The notes under the pieces were generated by a model that worked only from the letters and a program-made list of their open reading frames with translations, was not told the origin of the DNA and made no database searches. Positions 34,812 to 47,740 of a stretch of DNA of 64,000 nt are shown one piece after another. The stretch is taken from NCBI GenBank assembly GCA_028583605.1, contig CM053331.1, positions 35,699,283 to 35,763,282 of the forward strand, written 5' to 3'. This DNA is from Dastarcus helophoroides (Eukaryota > Arthropoda > Insecta > Coleoptera > Bothrideridae). How positions within the stretch are numbered: position 1 is the stretch's first letter; each line of letters begins with the position of its first letter. Both the position numbers and the translations under genes were made by a program.

Positions 34812-35189
34812 GTAAGTAACTCTCGTTTTGCAACATTTTATTTTAGTTATATAAAGGTTAATGAAGTTCGGGTTATTTTTAGATGGGTTTTGTACCGTAG
34901 ATAGTGATTTGATTACATAGCTTTCGCCGCGAGAAGATGACTTGAAATAGACAATAAAAAAATTGAGCTAAAATAATTAGAAGAGAATTAGAGAATCTGA
35001 TGCAACATAAATTTTCCAGAATCATATGCTCGACGTAATTAGTTTAGTTCCCCAGTTGATTTATTGTTGTATTTGGCTTCCTAGATGCTTTTTTTAATTA
35101 ACAATCGAGTAACTAATTTTGGGAAAGGATAAAATGATATAGTTCCCAACAAAATAAAAATAAACTAGCAACAGGTATTAAGAGATATA

Positions 35190-36010
35190 AAAAATAATCC
35201 AAAATGTTATGTGATTTTTAAAAGGCTGTAATTTGGAAAAAAATGTTTGGACAAAAATAAAAAAGAAGCAAATTAAAGCTCAAAGTTTCTAGTTTCCAAA
35301 TCCTCAATTCAAATTTTTTCGCATCAGTAGTTTTTAAATAAAGTCACAAAAAAATCGGATTTATTTTGCCAAATTTTGGTTCCTCTTTAAAAAAAGTCTA
35401 CGTACTTCAATAGTTGTTACTAATGATCCCATGTTAAAGCTCTTCTAGATAATTTAATCCTCTTTAATTTGAGTGGTCTACAAACCCTTTACGATCATTC
35501 TTCATTGAGTTATGGTCGTTCAAAGCAAAATAGGCATTTTTTTAGTGGAACGCATTGGTCCTTCAAACATTTATATACAAATCTTGTCTCCTGAAACCAA
35601 AAAAGAATAAAACACACACAACAACGGTTGCTCTGAGCTCAGAGAAACTGTTTTTTTTATTGTTTTATGTGATTTTTAAAAGGCTGTAATTTGGAGAAAA
35701 ATGTTGGGACAAAAATAAAAAAGAAGCAAATTAAAGCTCCAAGTTTCTAGTTTCCAAATCCTCAGTTCAATTATTTTAGCGTCAGCAGATTTTAAATAAA
35801 GTAACAAGAAAATGGGATTTTTTTTCCAAATTTTGGTTCCCCTTAAGAAAAGTCCACGTGCTTCAATAGTTGTTTCCAATGATCATCTCATGTTAAGGCT
35901 CTTCTAGATAATTTAATACTCTTTAATTTGAGTGATCTACGAACCCTCTGTGATCATTTCTCATTGAGTTAGAGTCGTTCAAAGCAAAATAGGCATTTTT
36001 TTAGAGGAAC
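35190..36010 (-). repeat. Two partial reverse copies of the ~1.76-kb repeat family
   Basis: About 35200-35570 and 35662-36010 are alike (atgtgatttttaaaaggctg, then gatcattc/gatcatttc...cattgagtta, gtcgttcaaagcaaaatagg). They match the reverse complement of the 36.5-36.9 kb part of the family. A family B arm (35543-35640) lies between them. Confidence 0.75.
35543..35640 (+). mobile_element. Family B arm between two repeat copies
   Basis: gtggaacgcattggtccttc, a shortened middle, then cctgaaaccaaaaaagaata and ggttgctctgagctcagag. Confidence 0.65.
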
Positions 36011-37769
36011 GCAGTTTAAGGACGAATTTCCCACTTTTTATTTATTTTTCAAGAGTTCCATGGCAATAATCAAAATTCTTTTTTAAAGTTATTGTTAAAA
36101 AATTAATAACTATAAAGAAAATGTGGATTTTATTAAATAAAAACATGTCTAATTTTAAAAAATGAGAACGTCATCCATAAATTGATTTTTAGTAAAAACG
36201 ACAAATTCATGATTTCGAGCACAATGAAAAAAAATCGTAGCGGTAGGAAATTTTCAGGGGTTATTTGGGGTACTTTGGGGTTGAAAAATTACAGTCGATG
36301 TTCTCAATTTATCTATTATTTAGAGAGTTATGCAAAATTATGCAAAGCTGAGGAAATATCCCCAATTACGAATTTTTAACTTTTTCAATCAATTTTCCTG
36401 CACCAAAACATTTTGTCATCAAAAACTAAAAACTACTTTTTGTAGAGAATATTTTGCAATTTTCATAACCCTGCTTTCGTTTTTCATTCGGTTATTATTC
36501 CCCGAGTTATTGATGACTGAAAACAAAATGACTTTTTCGCTTTGAACCATGTTAACTCGGCAAAAAATCAAGATGCAGGGCTTGGAAACCAATCAAGTTA
36601 AAGAGAATAAAATTATCTAGAAGAAGTTTATGATGAAACACCCGGAAAAAATCATTGACGTCCATCGGAATTTCTAAAGGCGAGTAATTTTGAAAAAAAT
36701 TGTTCGGATGGTTTTCTTACGGTTACTTAAAAACTACCTAAGCTAACAAATTCTAAGCTCAAGATCTTGAAATTAGAAACTTGGGGCTTTAATTTGCTTT
36801 TTTCTATCACAATCTACGACTGTTTTTGCCCAAGTTACAGCCATTTGAAAATCACCTCAAAATGTTTTCATATCTCTCAACTTCTGTGACTGGTTTAAAA
36901 AACGCGCGCTTGGGTTATAATTCGGATATTCGAGTTCAATAATACAGAAGTAAGCGAAAAAGGTAACAAGAGTTCATCGTCTGCAGTTGTATTACTCCAT
37001 AGGAATAAACGCAAAAAGAGCGAATTCCGGCGCATCCGCCAAATTTAACCTTTTTGCCACGCACAGCTTAAACGCTGTAAATGGTCTTTCTAGCTTTCAA
37101 ATTCAGCTTTATTAGTGAGAAATTGTTAATATGAAACTGATTCGATTTGGCATTAGGCATACTTCTATATCGCGTGGAGTGAGTTCTCTCTGGATCGACT
37201 TTGTCATTAGCTGACAAGTTTGTAGAGCAACCTTTGTTGTGTTTTTTAATCTTTCTTGGTTTCAGAGGACAACATTTTTGTATTAATTTTTGAAAATGGT
37301 CATTTTTGATTTCAGTAATCAGTGACTCTGAAAATAATCACTGTACAAAAAATTTAAGCTAGCTTTTGAAAACACAACAGTCGATCTGAGCGTAGAACAA
37401 CTGCTGTTGTATTTTTTAATTTTTTTTTGGTTTCAGAGGACAAAATTTGTATATCAATTTTTGAAAATGGTTATTTTTGACTTTAGTAATCAATGACTCT
37501 GAAAATAATCACTGTACAAAAAATTTTGGTAGAGTTTTGAAATTCTCAAAGTTTTCTCTATTTATTGGTTTTTCATAAAAATTTGGTCTAAAAAACTTCT
37601 TTAAAAAAGTCGTAAAAAAATGACATGATTCGGGATATCCAATTAACTTTGCATAATTATTTGAATAATAGATATTCTAAGGACATTGACTGTAATTTTT
37701 CCACCTCAAAATGTGTCAAAAACTTCAAGGTATCCCAAAGAAACTCTGAACTTTTTAAAATGAAAATCT
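36010..37769 (+). repeat. ~1.76-kb repeat, forward copy 1
   Basis: Starts at tttaaggacgaatttccc (36014) and ends where the same word returns (37771). Landmarks: atcgtagcggtaggaaat, ccccgagttattgatgac, aaaaacgcgcgcttgggt, family B-like right arms near 37219-37290 and 37395-37470. No ORF longer than chance. Confidence 0.88.
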
Positions 37770-39530
37770 GTTTAAGGACGAATTTCCCACTTTTTATTTA
37801 TTTTTTAAGTTTTCCGGCAATAATCAAACTTCTTTTTAAAATGTATTTTTAAAAATTAACAACTATAAAGAAAATATGGATTTTATTAAATAAAAACGTG
37901 TCTAACTTTAAAAATTGAATAAAAAATAAGGATATCATCCATAAATTGATTTTTAGCAAAAATGACAAATTCATGATTTCGAGCACAACGAAAAAATAAT
38001 CGTAGCGGTCGGAAATTTTCAGGGGTTATTTGGGGTAGTTTGGGGTTGAAAAGTTACAGTCGATGTTCTCAATTTGTCCATTATTTGATAAGTTATGCAA
38101 AATTATGCCAAGTTAGACGAATATCCCCAATTACGAATTTTTTATTGTTTTTAATCCATTTTCCTGCATCAAAACATTTTGTTATTAAAAACCCGCAACC
38201 AATACTTTTATTACTAGTTTCGGGTGAATATTTTTCAGCTTTCATAACCCTACTAATGACTTTTTTGCTTTGAACAACGCTAACTCGACAAACAATTAAG
38301 GTACAAAGCTGGGAAACCAATCAAATTAAAGAGAATAAAATTATGTAGAAGAAGTTTATGATGAAACTCCCGGAAAAAAATCATTGTTGTCCATGGGGCT
38401 TGCTAAAGGCGAGTAATTTTGAAAAAAATTGTTCTGATGGTTTTCTTATGATTCGTTAAAAACTACGTAAGATAATAAATTCTGAACTCAAGTTCTTAAA
38501 ATTAGAAACTTGGGGCTTTAATATGCTTTTTTCTATCACTATCTGCGATTGTTTGTGCCCAAGTTACAGCCATTTGAAAATCACCCTAAATTTTTTTCAT
38601 GTCTCTTAATTTCTATGACTGGTTCAAAAAACGCGCGCTTGGGTTATAATTCGGGTATTCAGTGTTTAATAATACAGAAGTAAGCGAAAAAGCTAACAAG
38701 AGTTCGTCGTCTGCAGTAGTATTACTCAATAGCAATAAACGCAAAAACGGCGTATTCCGGCGCATCCACCAAATTCAACTTTTTTGTCACGCGTCGCCTT
38801 AAACGCTGTAAATGGTCTTTCTAGCTTTCAAATTCAGCTTTATTAGTGACAAATTGTTAATATAAAACTGATTCGATTTGGCATTAAGCATAATTCAATA
38901 TCGCATGGACCGAGTTCTCTCTTAATCGACTTTGTGATTAGCTTACAAGTTTTTAGAGCAACCTTTGTTGTGTTTTTGAATCTTTCTTGGTTTCCGGGGA
39001 CAAGATTTGTATTTCAGCTTTTGAATATAACCAAGGACCTGTCCGTTCCACCAAAATGCAAGTTTTTGGGTCATTATTTGTTATGATTTATTATTATTTG
39101 GTACTATTTGTTATTATTTAGTATTTGGGATTTTTTGTTAATATTTATTTATTATTTGCATTCCCTGCAAAGAATCACTCTTATTACAAGCTGAAAAGGA
39201 CGATTAAACAGTCTTTAAAAAATTTTTGGTAGGGTTTTGAAATTCGCAAAGTTTTCTCTGTTTATTGGTTTTTCATAAAAATTTAGTCTAAGAAACTTGA
39301 TTAAAAAGTGGTAAAAAATAGACATGATTTGGGATATCCAATTAACTTGGCATAACTTTGTAAATAATAGATATTCTAAGGATATTGACTGTAATTTTTT
39401 CACCTCAAAATGTGCTAAAAACTTCAAGGTATTCCAAAGAAACTTTGAACATTCTAAAATGCTGGGATTAATTTTTCGTTGTGCCCAGAATGATTAAAAT
39501 TTTCGTGTTTGCTAAAAACAAAAAAATAAT
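37769..39530 (+). repeat. ~1.76-kb repeat, forward copy 2, with family B right terminus
   Basis: Same landmarks as copy 1. At 38957-39053 the family B right arm is complete to ccgttccacca, followed by a tattatttg-rich stretch (39060-39170) and a short tail. Closest relative is the inverted copy at 44224-45778. Confidence 0.85.
38957..39053 (+). mobile_element. Family B right arm with intact outer end
   Basis: agagcaacctttgttgtg, ctttcttggtttccggggac, tataaccaaggacctgtccg, ttccacca. Confidence 0.8.
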
Positions 39531-40170
39531 AAAATAAAAACCTTCGAGTAAAAAAAAATCTTTCATCATAATTTCTTCATTTTCAGACCCAAATTTAAGA
39601 AAACATTAAAGAGGCGAGCAAATATGTCATTGGGAAATCAATATTTCATGAAAAAAACAAAAACTGTTGCGACCGAAGCGTTTACTTTGACAAATCTTCC
39701 AATTTCCCAACGAAATTGGATCGTAAACGTTATCTGAAAAACGCATTACTCTGTCTGCATTTTAAACACAATAATGGAGATAATGTAACGAGTATTTACA
39801 TCTCGTTGTAAATTTATTAATTATCTGTCCTACATTCGAAACGATGTTGTTTATTTTTCAATAAACTAGGAGAAAAACAAGTTCGTATTCAATAATAACT
39901 AAAATACGAAATAATAACTTGTGGGTACGAATCAATACGTCGAAAATATATTTATACAAATTCCTCGTTTATGCGATGAAAGTGGAATTTCGAGATAAGG
40001 ATCGAAACGTCATAATGAGCACACGAGAAAAACGTTTTAAAAATACGTGCATTGTGCGAGACTGTTGGGCGATGGAGATTTTAAAAATTACCTTCATTAA
40101 AATAGTTCAAATATTCTTTCTGATTTCGAATACTCTTCATTTTTTATTTTAATTTCAGGAGATTCGTGTG
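39531..40170. other. Unique AT-rich DNA
   Basis: No repeat match found; the open frame at 39919-40152 has no recognisable domain. Confidence 0.4.
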
Positions 40171-40296
40171 TACGTATTAAATACATACAGTACAATCCTG
40201 TATCTAATGAAGAAACAAACCCCACCTTCAAAATACGATAATAATTTGACTTTTTCGTTTCCTTTTTTTATTTCATTTTGTATTTTAATTTCAGGT

Positions 40297-40394
40297 GTAC
40301 GTATTAAATACAGGATTGTACTGTATATAACTATATTTAATAGATACACATGAGTCTCAGTTACATACAGTACAATCCTGTATTTAATACGTAC
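40297..40394. mobile_element. 98-bp palindromic MITE with perfect 30-bp inverted ends
   Basis: gtacgtattaaatacaggat plus tgtactgtat at the left is exactly mirrored at the right. Related, more degraded copies lie at about 40170-40205 and, inverted with flanking sequence, at 42775-42990. Confidence 0.85.
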
Positions 40395-40469
40395 GTAGTC
40401 CAAATATTCCTACTGTTTTCGAACACTCTTTCTGTACAGATTCAATTTTAATTTTAATTAAATTAAATC

Positions 40470-42780
40470 CTTGAAACTTTTTAAAAGGGAGGAAAAATTT
40501 TGAATTTTTTATTTCCCAATGATTTTCTATGGTTGCTCAACAACAGCTGAAACTCATAAATTTTGAACTCAAGGTCTGGGAATTAGAAACTTGTGGCTTC
40601 AATTTACCTTTTTCTGTCACTTTCTGCGATTATTTTTGCCCAAGTTACAGCCGTTTGAAAATCAGTTTAAGGACGAATTTCCCACTTTTTATTCATTTTT
40701 TAAGAATTCTCCGGCAAAAATCAACATTATTTTTAAAAGTTATTTCTAGAAATTAATAACTATAAAGAAAATATGGATTTTGTTAAATAAAAACGTATCT
40801 ATCTTTAAAAATTGAATAAAAAATGAGGACGTCATCCATAAATTGATTTTTAGTAAAAACGACAAATTCATGATTTCGAGAACAATGAAAAATAATCGTA
40901 GCGGTAGGAAATTTTCAGGGGTTCTTTGGGGTACTTTAGGGTTAAAAAATTACAGTCGATGTTCTCAATTTTGTTCATTATTTGACAAGTTATGCAAAAT
41001 TATGCCAAGTTGGGCGAATATCCCCAATTACGAATTTTTTATCTTTTTCAATCCATTTTCCTGCACCAAAACAATTTGTTATTAAAAACCCAAAACTAGT
41101 ACTTTTAGTCTGGTTTCAGGTGAATATTTTTCAGCTTTCATAACCCTAATTTCGTTTTCCGTGCAGTTATTATACCCCGAGTTATTGATGACTGAAGCCA
41201 AAAATGACTGTTTCGCTTTGAACGACGCTAACTCTGCGATTAATTAAGATACAAAGCTGGGAAACCAATCAAATTAAAGAGAATAAAATTATCTAGAAGA
41301 AGTTTATGATGACACACCCGGCAAAAATCATTGACGTCCATAGGGATTTCCAAAGGCGAGTAATTTTGAAAAAAATTGTTCGGATGGTTTTCTTATGGTT
41401 AGTTAAAAACTACCTAAGCTAACAAATTCTGAGCTCAAGATCTTGAAATTAGAAATTTGGGGCTTTAATTTGCTTTTTTTCTGTCACAATCTACGACTGT
41501 TTTTGCCCAAGTTACAGCTATTTTAAAATCCCCTCAAAATGTTTTCATATCTCTCAACTTCTGTGACTGGTTTAAAAAACGCGCGCTTAGGTTATAATTC
41601 GGATATTCGAGTTTAATAATACAGAAGTAAGCGAAAAAGGTAACAAGAGTTCATCGTCTGCAGTTGTATTACTCCATAGGAATAAACGCAAAAAGAGCGA
41701 ATTCCGGCGCATCCGCCAAATTTAACCTTTTTGCCACGCGTCGATTTAAACGCTGTAAATGGTCTTTCTAGCTTTCAAATTCAGCTTTATTAGTGACAAA
41801 TTGTTAATATAAAACTGATTCGATTTGGCATTAGGCATAATTCAATATGCATGGACTGAGTTCTTTCTGGATCGACTTTGTCATTAGCTTACAAGTTTGT
41901 AGAGCAACCTTTTGTGTTTTTTAATCTTTCTTGGTTTCAGAGGACAACATTTTTGTATTAATTTTTGAAAATGGTCATTTTTGACTTCAGTAATCAGTAA
42001 CTCTGAAAATAATCACTCTACAGAAAATTTAAGTAAGGTTTTGAAAACACAACAGTTGCTCTGAGCGTAGAGCAACTGCTGTTGTACTTTTTAGTCTTTC
42101 TTGGTTTCAGAGAATAAGATTTGTATATCAATTTTTGAAAATGGTTATTTTTGACTTCAGTAATCAATAACTCTGAAAATAATCACTGTACAAAAAATTT
42201 TGGTAGGGTTTTGAAATTCGCAAAGTTTTCTCTATTTATTGGTTTTTCATAAAAATTTAGTCTAAAAAACTTGATTTAAAAAGTAGTAAAAAAATGACAT
42301 GATTCGGGATATCCAATTAACTTGGTATAGTTATGGAAATAATAGATATTCTAAGGACATTGACTGTAATTTTTCCACCTCAAAATGTGTCAAAAACTTC
42401 AAGGTATCCCAAAGAAACTCTGAACTTTTTAAAATGAAAATCTGTTTAAGGACGAATTTCCCACTTTTTATTTATTTTTTAAGTTTTCCGGCAATAATCA
42501 AACTTCTTTTTAAAATGTATTTTTAAAAATTAACAACTATAAAGAAAATATGGATTTTATTAAATAAAAACGTGTCTAACTTTAGAAATTGAATAAAAAA
42601 TAAAATAAAATAAAAAAAGGACGTCATCCATAAATTGATTTTTAGCAAAAACGACAAATTCATGATTCCGAGCACAACGAAAAAATAATCGTAGCGGTCG
42701 GAAATTTTCAGGGATTATTTGGGGTACTTTAGGGTTGAAAAATTTTTCAATTTTGTCCATTATTTGAGAAGTTACTGTAT
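40470..42780 (+). repeat. ~1.76-kb repeat, forward copy 3
   Basis: Repeat word at 40665 and 42444. Shares with the inverted copy 45440-47740 a private deletion in the family B arm (gcaaccttttgtgttttt near 41904), so these two are a direct inverted-duplicate pair. Confidence 0.88.
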
Positions 42781-42990
42781 GTAACTGTATTTAATACGTA
42801 CACACGAATCTTCTAAAATTGTAACTGAGACTCATGTGTACCTATTAAATCTAGTTATATACAGTACAATTCTGTATTTAATACGTACACCTGAAATTAA
42901 AATTCTAAATGAAATAAAAAAAGGAAACGAAAAAGTCAAATTATTATCGTATTTTGAACGTGGGGTTTGTTTCTTCAGGAGAAAAAATTA
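42781..42990 (-). repeat. Inverted copy of 40200-40400 segment
   Basis: Contains tgtatttaatacgtacac, gagactcatgtgtac, and caaattattatcgtattttg followed by gtggggtttgtttcttc, the reverse complement of 40205-40245 and neighbours. Confidence 0.75.
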
Positions 42991-43765
42991 AATCCTTAGT
43001 TCTGACCATAGTTGTTCGTTTGGATAGAGGTTTGAGTTTCCTTCTAAATTGTTGTTGTCTTATTTCTGTATTTCTAGTTATTTGTCTAGTTTCGTAGCTG
43101 CGTAAAAAATTGGATGACATTAACTCTCTAACTAACCTAATTTTTTGGTCATGTTATGGTTCATTTGCATAAGTATTTATAGTGCGCACAAATGATCGTG
43201 TTTCGTGCTAATTTCCTGTTGTTGTGCTTTCTGTAAAAATCTAATTTGTGTAGACAAATATATTGGCTAGAAGTTGGGTGTACTAACGAAGCTGATTCTA
43301 GTAAATGTTGAATTTTCTTCTTAAAAATGCGCAGCTTTACGTTAAAATATTTTTCCAGGTTTGTTTCATTCGAACTAATGAGTGTATTTACAGCGCTCGA
43401 GAGGTTTATTTATCAGTATAAAACAATGTTTATTGTGGAGATTCTTCGATTCATGATAGTTATACAATAAGCTTACATAATTAATACAATTATCGATATC
43501 TGAAATAAGATTCATATAATTACGTCCACTTGAAAGCAGTTAATTGTTTTATATTACGAGTGCTTGTTTAAGATTATCTCCTATCTATAGATAATATATG
43601 GGGTCATCTTATTTGTTAATTTAAATGACAAACTATTCAATGAATAAAAACTACTCGAGTTAATTTCACAAACCAATTTTTTCTTAAGTAACTCGTGCCC
43701 GACGTATCTGCAGATCGAGTCATCTTATTTGTTAATTTAAATAATAAACTATTCAATAATTGTAA
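42991..43765. other. Mostly unique AT-rich DNA with a short direct repeat
   Basis: gtcatcttatttgttaattt occurs near 43603 and 43721, each followed by an aaactattcaat word. Confidence 0.5.
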
Positions 43766-43942
43766 TAAAAATCTTACCCCCTGAAACCAAGAAAGATTAA
43801 AAAACACAACAACGGTTGCTCTAGACCTTTGTTGTGTTTTTAGAGCAACCTTTTTTGTGTTTTTTAATCTTTCTCGGTTTCAGAGGACAAGATTTGTATT
43901 CCAATTTTTGAAGATAAACCAAGTACTAGTCCGTTCCACCAA
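43766..43942. mobile_element. Family B short palindrome
   Basis: taaaaatcttaccccctgaa, short left arm, ggttgctctagacctttg, right arm to tagtccgttccacc. The word aactattca flanks both sides (about 43749 and 43945), a possible 9-bp target duplication. Confidence 0.75.
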
Positions 43943-44223
43943 AACTATTCAGTGAACAAAAACTAACTCTCAATTTATTTTATTAAACCAAATTTTTTTG
44001 CAGGAAATTCCTACTAGAAGGAAAATAATTATTATAAAAAAGCATGTTAAGGAAGTGTAAAACTAGTTATAGAAATAAAACAAAATAATGTAGAAATAAA
44101 AACAGGAATGGAAAATAATATCAGAAAGATCTAACACTATTAAAAACGTTGCCATTTTCATGAAGGATCATGAATTTGTTGTAGCTTCAGTGAACCCCTC
44201 TTGTGGGTAATTTACGATCTTAT
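43943..44223. other. Unique AT-rich DNA
   Basis: Nothing recognised. Confidence 0.4.
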
Positions 44224-45778
44224 TTTAAATTAAAGACTGTTTAATCGTCCTTTTCAGCTTGTAATAAGAGTGATTCTTTTCAGGGAAGCCAAATAATAAA
44301 TAAATATTAACAAATAATAACAAATAATACCAAATAATAACAAATAATAACAAATAATACCAAATAATAACAAATAATACTAAATAATAACAAATAGTAC
44401 CAAATAATAACAAATCATAACAAATAATGATGCAAAAACTTGCATTTTGGTGGAACGGACTGGTCCTTGGTTATATTCAAAAGTTGAAATACAAATCTTG
44501 TCCCCGGAAACCAAGAAAGATTAAAAAACACAACAAAGTTTGCTCTTAAAACTTATAAACTAATAACAAAGTCGATCCAAAGAGAACTAAGTCCGTGCGA
44601 TATTGAATTATGCCTAATGCCAAATCGAATCAATTTTATATTAGCAATTTGTCAATAATAAAGCTGAATTTGAAAGCTAGAAAGACCATTTGCAGCGTTT
44701 AAGTCGACGTGTGACAAAAAAAGTTAAATTTGGTGGATGCGCCGGAATTCGCCGTTTTTGCGTTTATTGCTATTGAGTAATACTACTGCAGACGACGAAC
44801 TCTTGTTAGCTTTTTCGCTTACTTCTGTATTATTAAACACTGAATATCCGAATTATAACCCAAGCGCGCGTTTTTTAAACCAGTCATAGAAATTAAGAGA
44901 CATGAAAAAAATTTAGGGTGATTTTCAAATGGCTGTAACTTGGGCACAAACAATCGCAGATAGTGATAGAAAAAAGCATATTAAAGCCCCAAATTTCTAA
45001 TTTTAAGAACTTGAGTTCAGAATTTATTACCTTACGTAGTTTTTAACGAATCATAAGAAAACCATCAGAACAAATATTTTCAAAATTACTCGCTTTTAGC
45101 AAGCCCCATGGACTTCAATGATTTTTTTCCGGGAGTTTCATCACAAACTTCTTTTAGACAATTTTATTCTCTTTAATTTGATTGGTTTCCCAGCTTTGTA
45201 CCTTAATTGTTTGTCGAGTTAGCGTCGTTCAAAGCAAAAAAGTCATTTTTGACTTCAGTCATCAATAACTCGGGGTATAATGACTGCACGGAAAACGAAA
45301 GTAGGGTTATGAAAGCTGAAAAATATTCACCCGAAACTAGTAATAAAAGTATTGGTTGCGGGTTTTTAATAACAAAATGTTTTGATGCAGGAAAATGGAT
45401 TGAAAAAAATAAAAAATTCGTAATTGGGGATATGCGTCTAACTTGGCATAATTTTGCATAACTTGTCAAATAATGGACAAATTGAGAACATCGACTGTAA
45501 TTTTTCAACCCTAAAGTACCCCAAATAACCCCTGAAAATTTCCGACCGCTACGATTATTTTTTCGTTGTGCTCGGAATCATGAATTTGTCGTTTTTGCTA
45601 GAAATCAATTTATGGATGACGTCCTCATTTTTTATTCAATTTTTAAAGTTAGACACGTTTTTATTTAATAAAATCCATATTTTCTTTATAGTTGTTAATT
45701 TTTAAAAACAAGTTTGATTATTGCCGGAAAACTTAAAAGATGAATAAAAAGTGGGAAATTCGTCCTTAAACTGATTTT
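44224..45778 (-). repeat. ~1.76-kb repeat, inverted copy (pair of 37.77-39.2 kb)
   Basis: Begins with the complement of the 39060-39230 tail, including an expanded caaataataa microsatellite (44290-44440), then the family B left terminus (tggtggaacggactggtcct at 44447) and the body reversed to ccttaaa at 45764-45770. Confidence 0.88.
44290..44440. repeat. caaataataa microsatellite
   Basis: About 15 imperfect 10-bp units (caaataataa / caaataatac). The counterpart at 39060-39170 is shorter and less regular. The 62-codon minus-strand ORF here is microsatellite translation. Confidence 0.85.
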
Positions 45779-47740
45779 CATTTTGAAATGTTCATAGTTT
45801 CTTTGGGATACCTTGAAGTTTTGGACACATTTCGAGGTGGAAAAATTACAGTAGAATATCTATTATTTACATAATTATACCAAGCTAATTGGATATCCCG
45901 AATCATGTCATTTTTTTACTACTTTTTAAATCAAGTTTTTTAGACTAAATTTTTATGAAAAACCAATAAATAGAGAAAACTTTGCGAATTTCAAAACCCT
46001 ACCAAAATTTTTTGTACAGTGATTATTTTCAGAGTTATTGATTACTGAAGTCAAAAATAACCATTTTCAAAAATTGATATACAAATCTTATTCTCTGAAA
46101 CCAAGAAAGACTAAAAAGTACAACAGCAGTTGCTCTACGCTCAGAGCAACTGTTGTGTTTTCAAAACCTTACTTAAATTTTCTGTAGAGTGATTATTTTC
46201 AGAGTTACTGATTACTGAAGTCAAAAATGACCATTTTCAAAAATTAATACAAAAATGTTGTCCTCTGAAACCAAGAAAGATTAAAAAACACAAAAGGTTG
46301 CTCTACAAACTTGTAAGCTAATGACAAAGTCGATCCAGAAAGAACTCAGTCCATGCATATTGAATTATGCCTAATGCCAAATCGAATCAGTTTTATATTA
46401 ACAATTTGTCACTAATAAAGCTGAATTTGAAAGCTAGAAAGACCATTTACAGCGTTTAAGTCGACGCGTGGCAAAAAAAGTTAAATTTGGTGAATGCGCC
46501 GGAATTCGCTCTTTTTGCGTTTATTCCTATGGAGTAATACAACTGCAGACGATGAACTCTTGTTACCTTTTTCGCTTACTTCTGTATTATTAAACTCGAA
46601 TATCCGAATTATAACCTAAGCGCGCGTTTTTTAAACCAGTCACAGAAGTTGAGAGATATGAAAACATTTTGAGGTGATTTTTAAGTAGCTGTAACTTGGG
46701 CAAAAACAGTCGTAGATTGTGACAGAAAAAAAGCAAATTAAAGCCCCAAATTTCTAATTTCAAGATCTTGAGCTCAGAATTTGTTAGCTTAGGTAGTTTT
46801 TAACTAACCATAAGAAAACCATCCGAACAATTTTTTTCAAAATTACTCGCCTTTAGAAATCCCTATGGACGTCAATGATTTTTTCCGGGTGTGTCATCAT
46901 AAACTTCTTCTAGATAATTTTATTCTCTTTAATTTGATTGGTTTCCCAGCTTTGTATCTTAATTAATCGCAGAGTTAGCGTCGTTCAAAGCGAAAATGTC
47001 ATTTTTGATTTCAGTCATCAATAACTCGGGGTATAATAACTGCACGGAAAACGAAAGTAGGGTTATGAAAGCTGAAAAATATTCACCTGAAACTAGTACT
47101 AAAAGTACTAGTTTTGGGTTTTTGATAACAAATTGTTTTGGTGCAGGAAAATGGATTGAAAAAGATAAAAAATTCGTAATTCGGGATATTCGCCCAACTT
47201 GGCATAATTTTGCATAACTTGTCAAATAATGGACAAAATTGAGAACATCGACTGTAATTTTTCAACCCTAAAGTACCCTAAATAACCCCTAAAAATTTCC
47301 TACCGCTACGATTATTTTTCATTGTGCTCGAAATCGTGAATTTGTCGTTTTTGCTAGAAATCAATTTATGGATTGCGTCCTCATTTTTTATTCAATTTTT
47401 AAAGTTAGACACGTTTTTATTTAACAAAATCCATATTTTCTTTATAGTTATTAATTTCTAGAAATAACTTTTAAAAATAATGTTGATTTTTGCCGGAGAA
47501 TTCTTAAAAAATGAATAAAAAGTGGGAAATTCGTCCTTAAACTGATTTTCAAACGGCTGTAACTTGGGCAAAAATAATCGCAGAAAGTGACAGAAAAAGG
47601 TAAATTGAAGCCACAAGTTTCTAATTCCCGGATCTTGAGTTCAAAATTTATGAGTTTCAGCTGTTTTTCAGCAACCATAGAAAATCATTGGGAAAAAAAA
47701 AATTCAAAATTTTTCCTCCCTTTTAAAAAGTTTAAAGGAT
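45440..47740 (-). repeat. ~1.76-kb repeat, inverted copy (pair of 40.47-42.78 kb)
   Basis: ccttaaa words at 45764 and 47535. Reverse complement tracks 40470-42780 across its length, sharing the aacacaaaaggttgctct deletion near 46286. Confidence 0.88.

Noticed and set aside
44290..44440. CRISPR-like regular repeat
   Set aside because: It is a 10-bp microsatellite without unique spacers; the window is eukaryotic.
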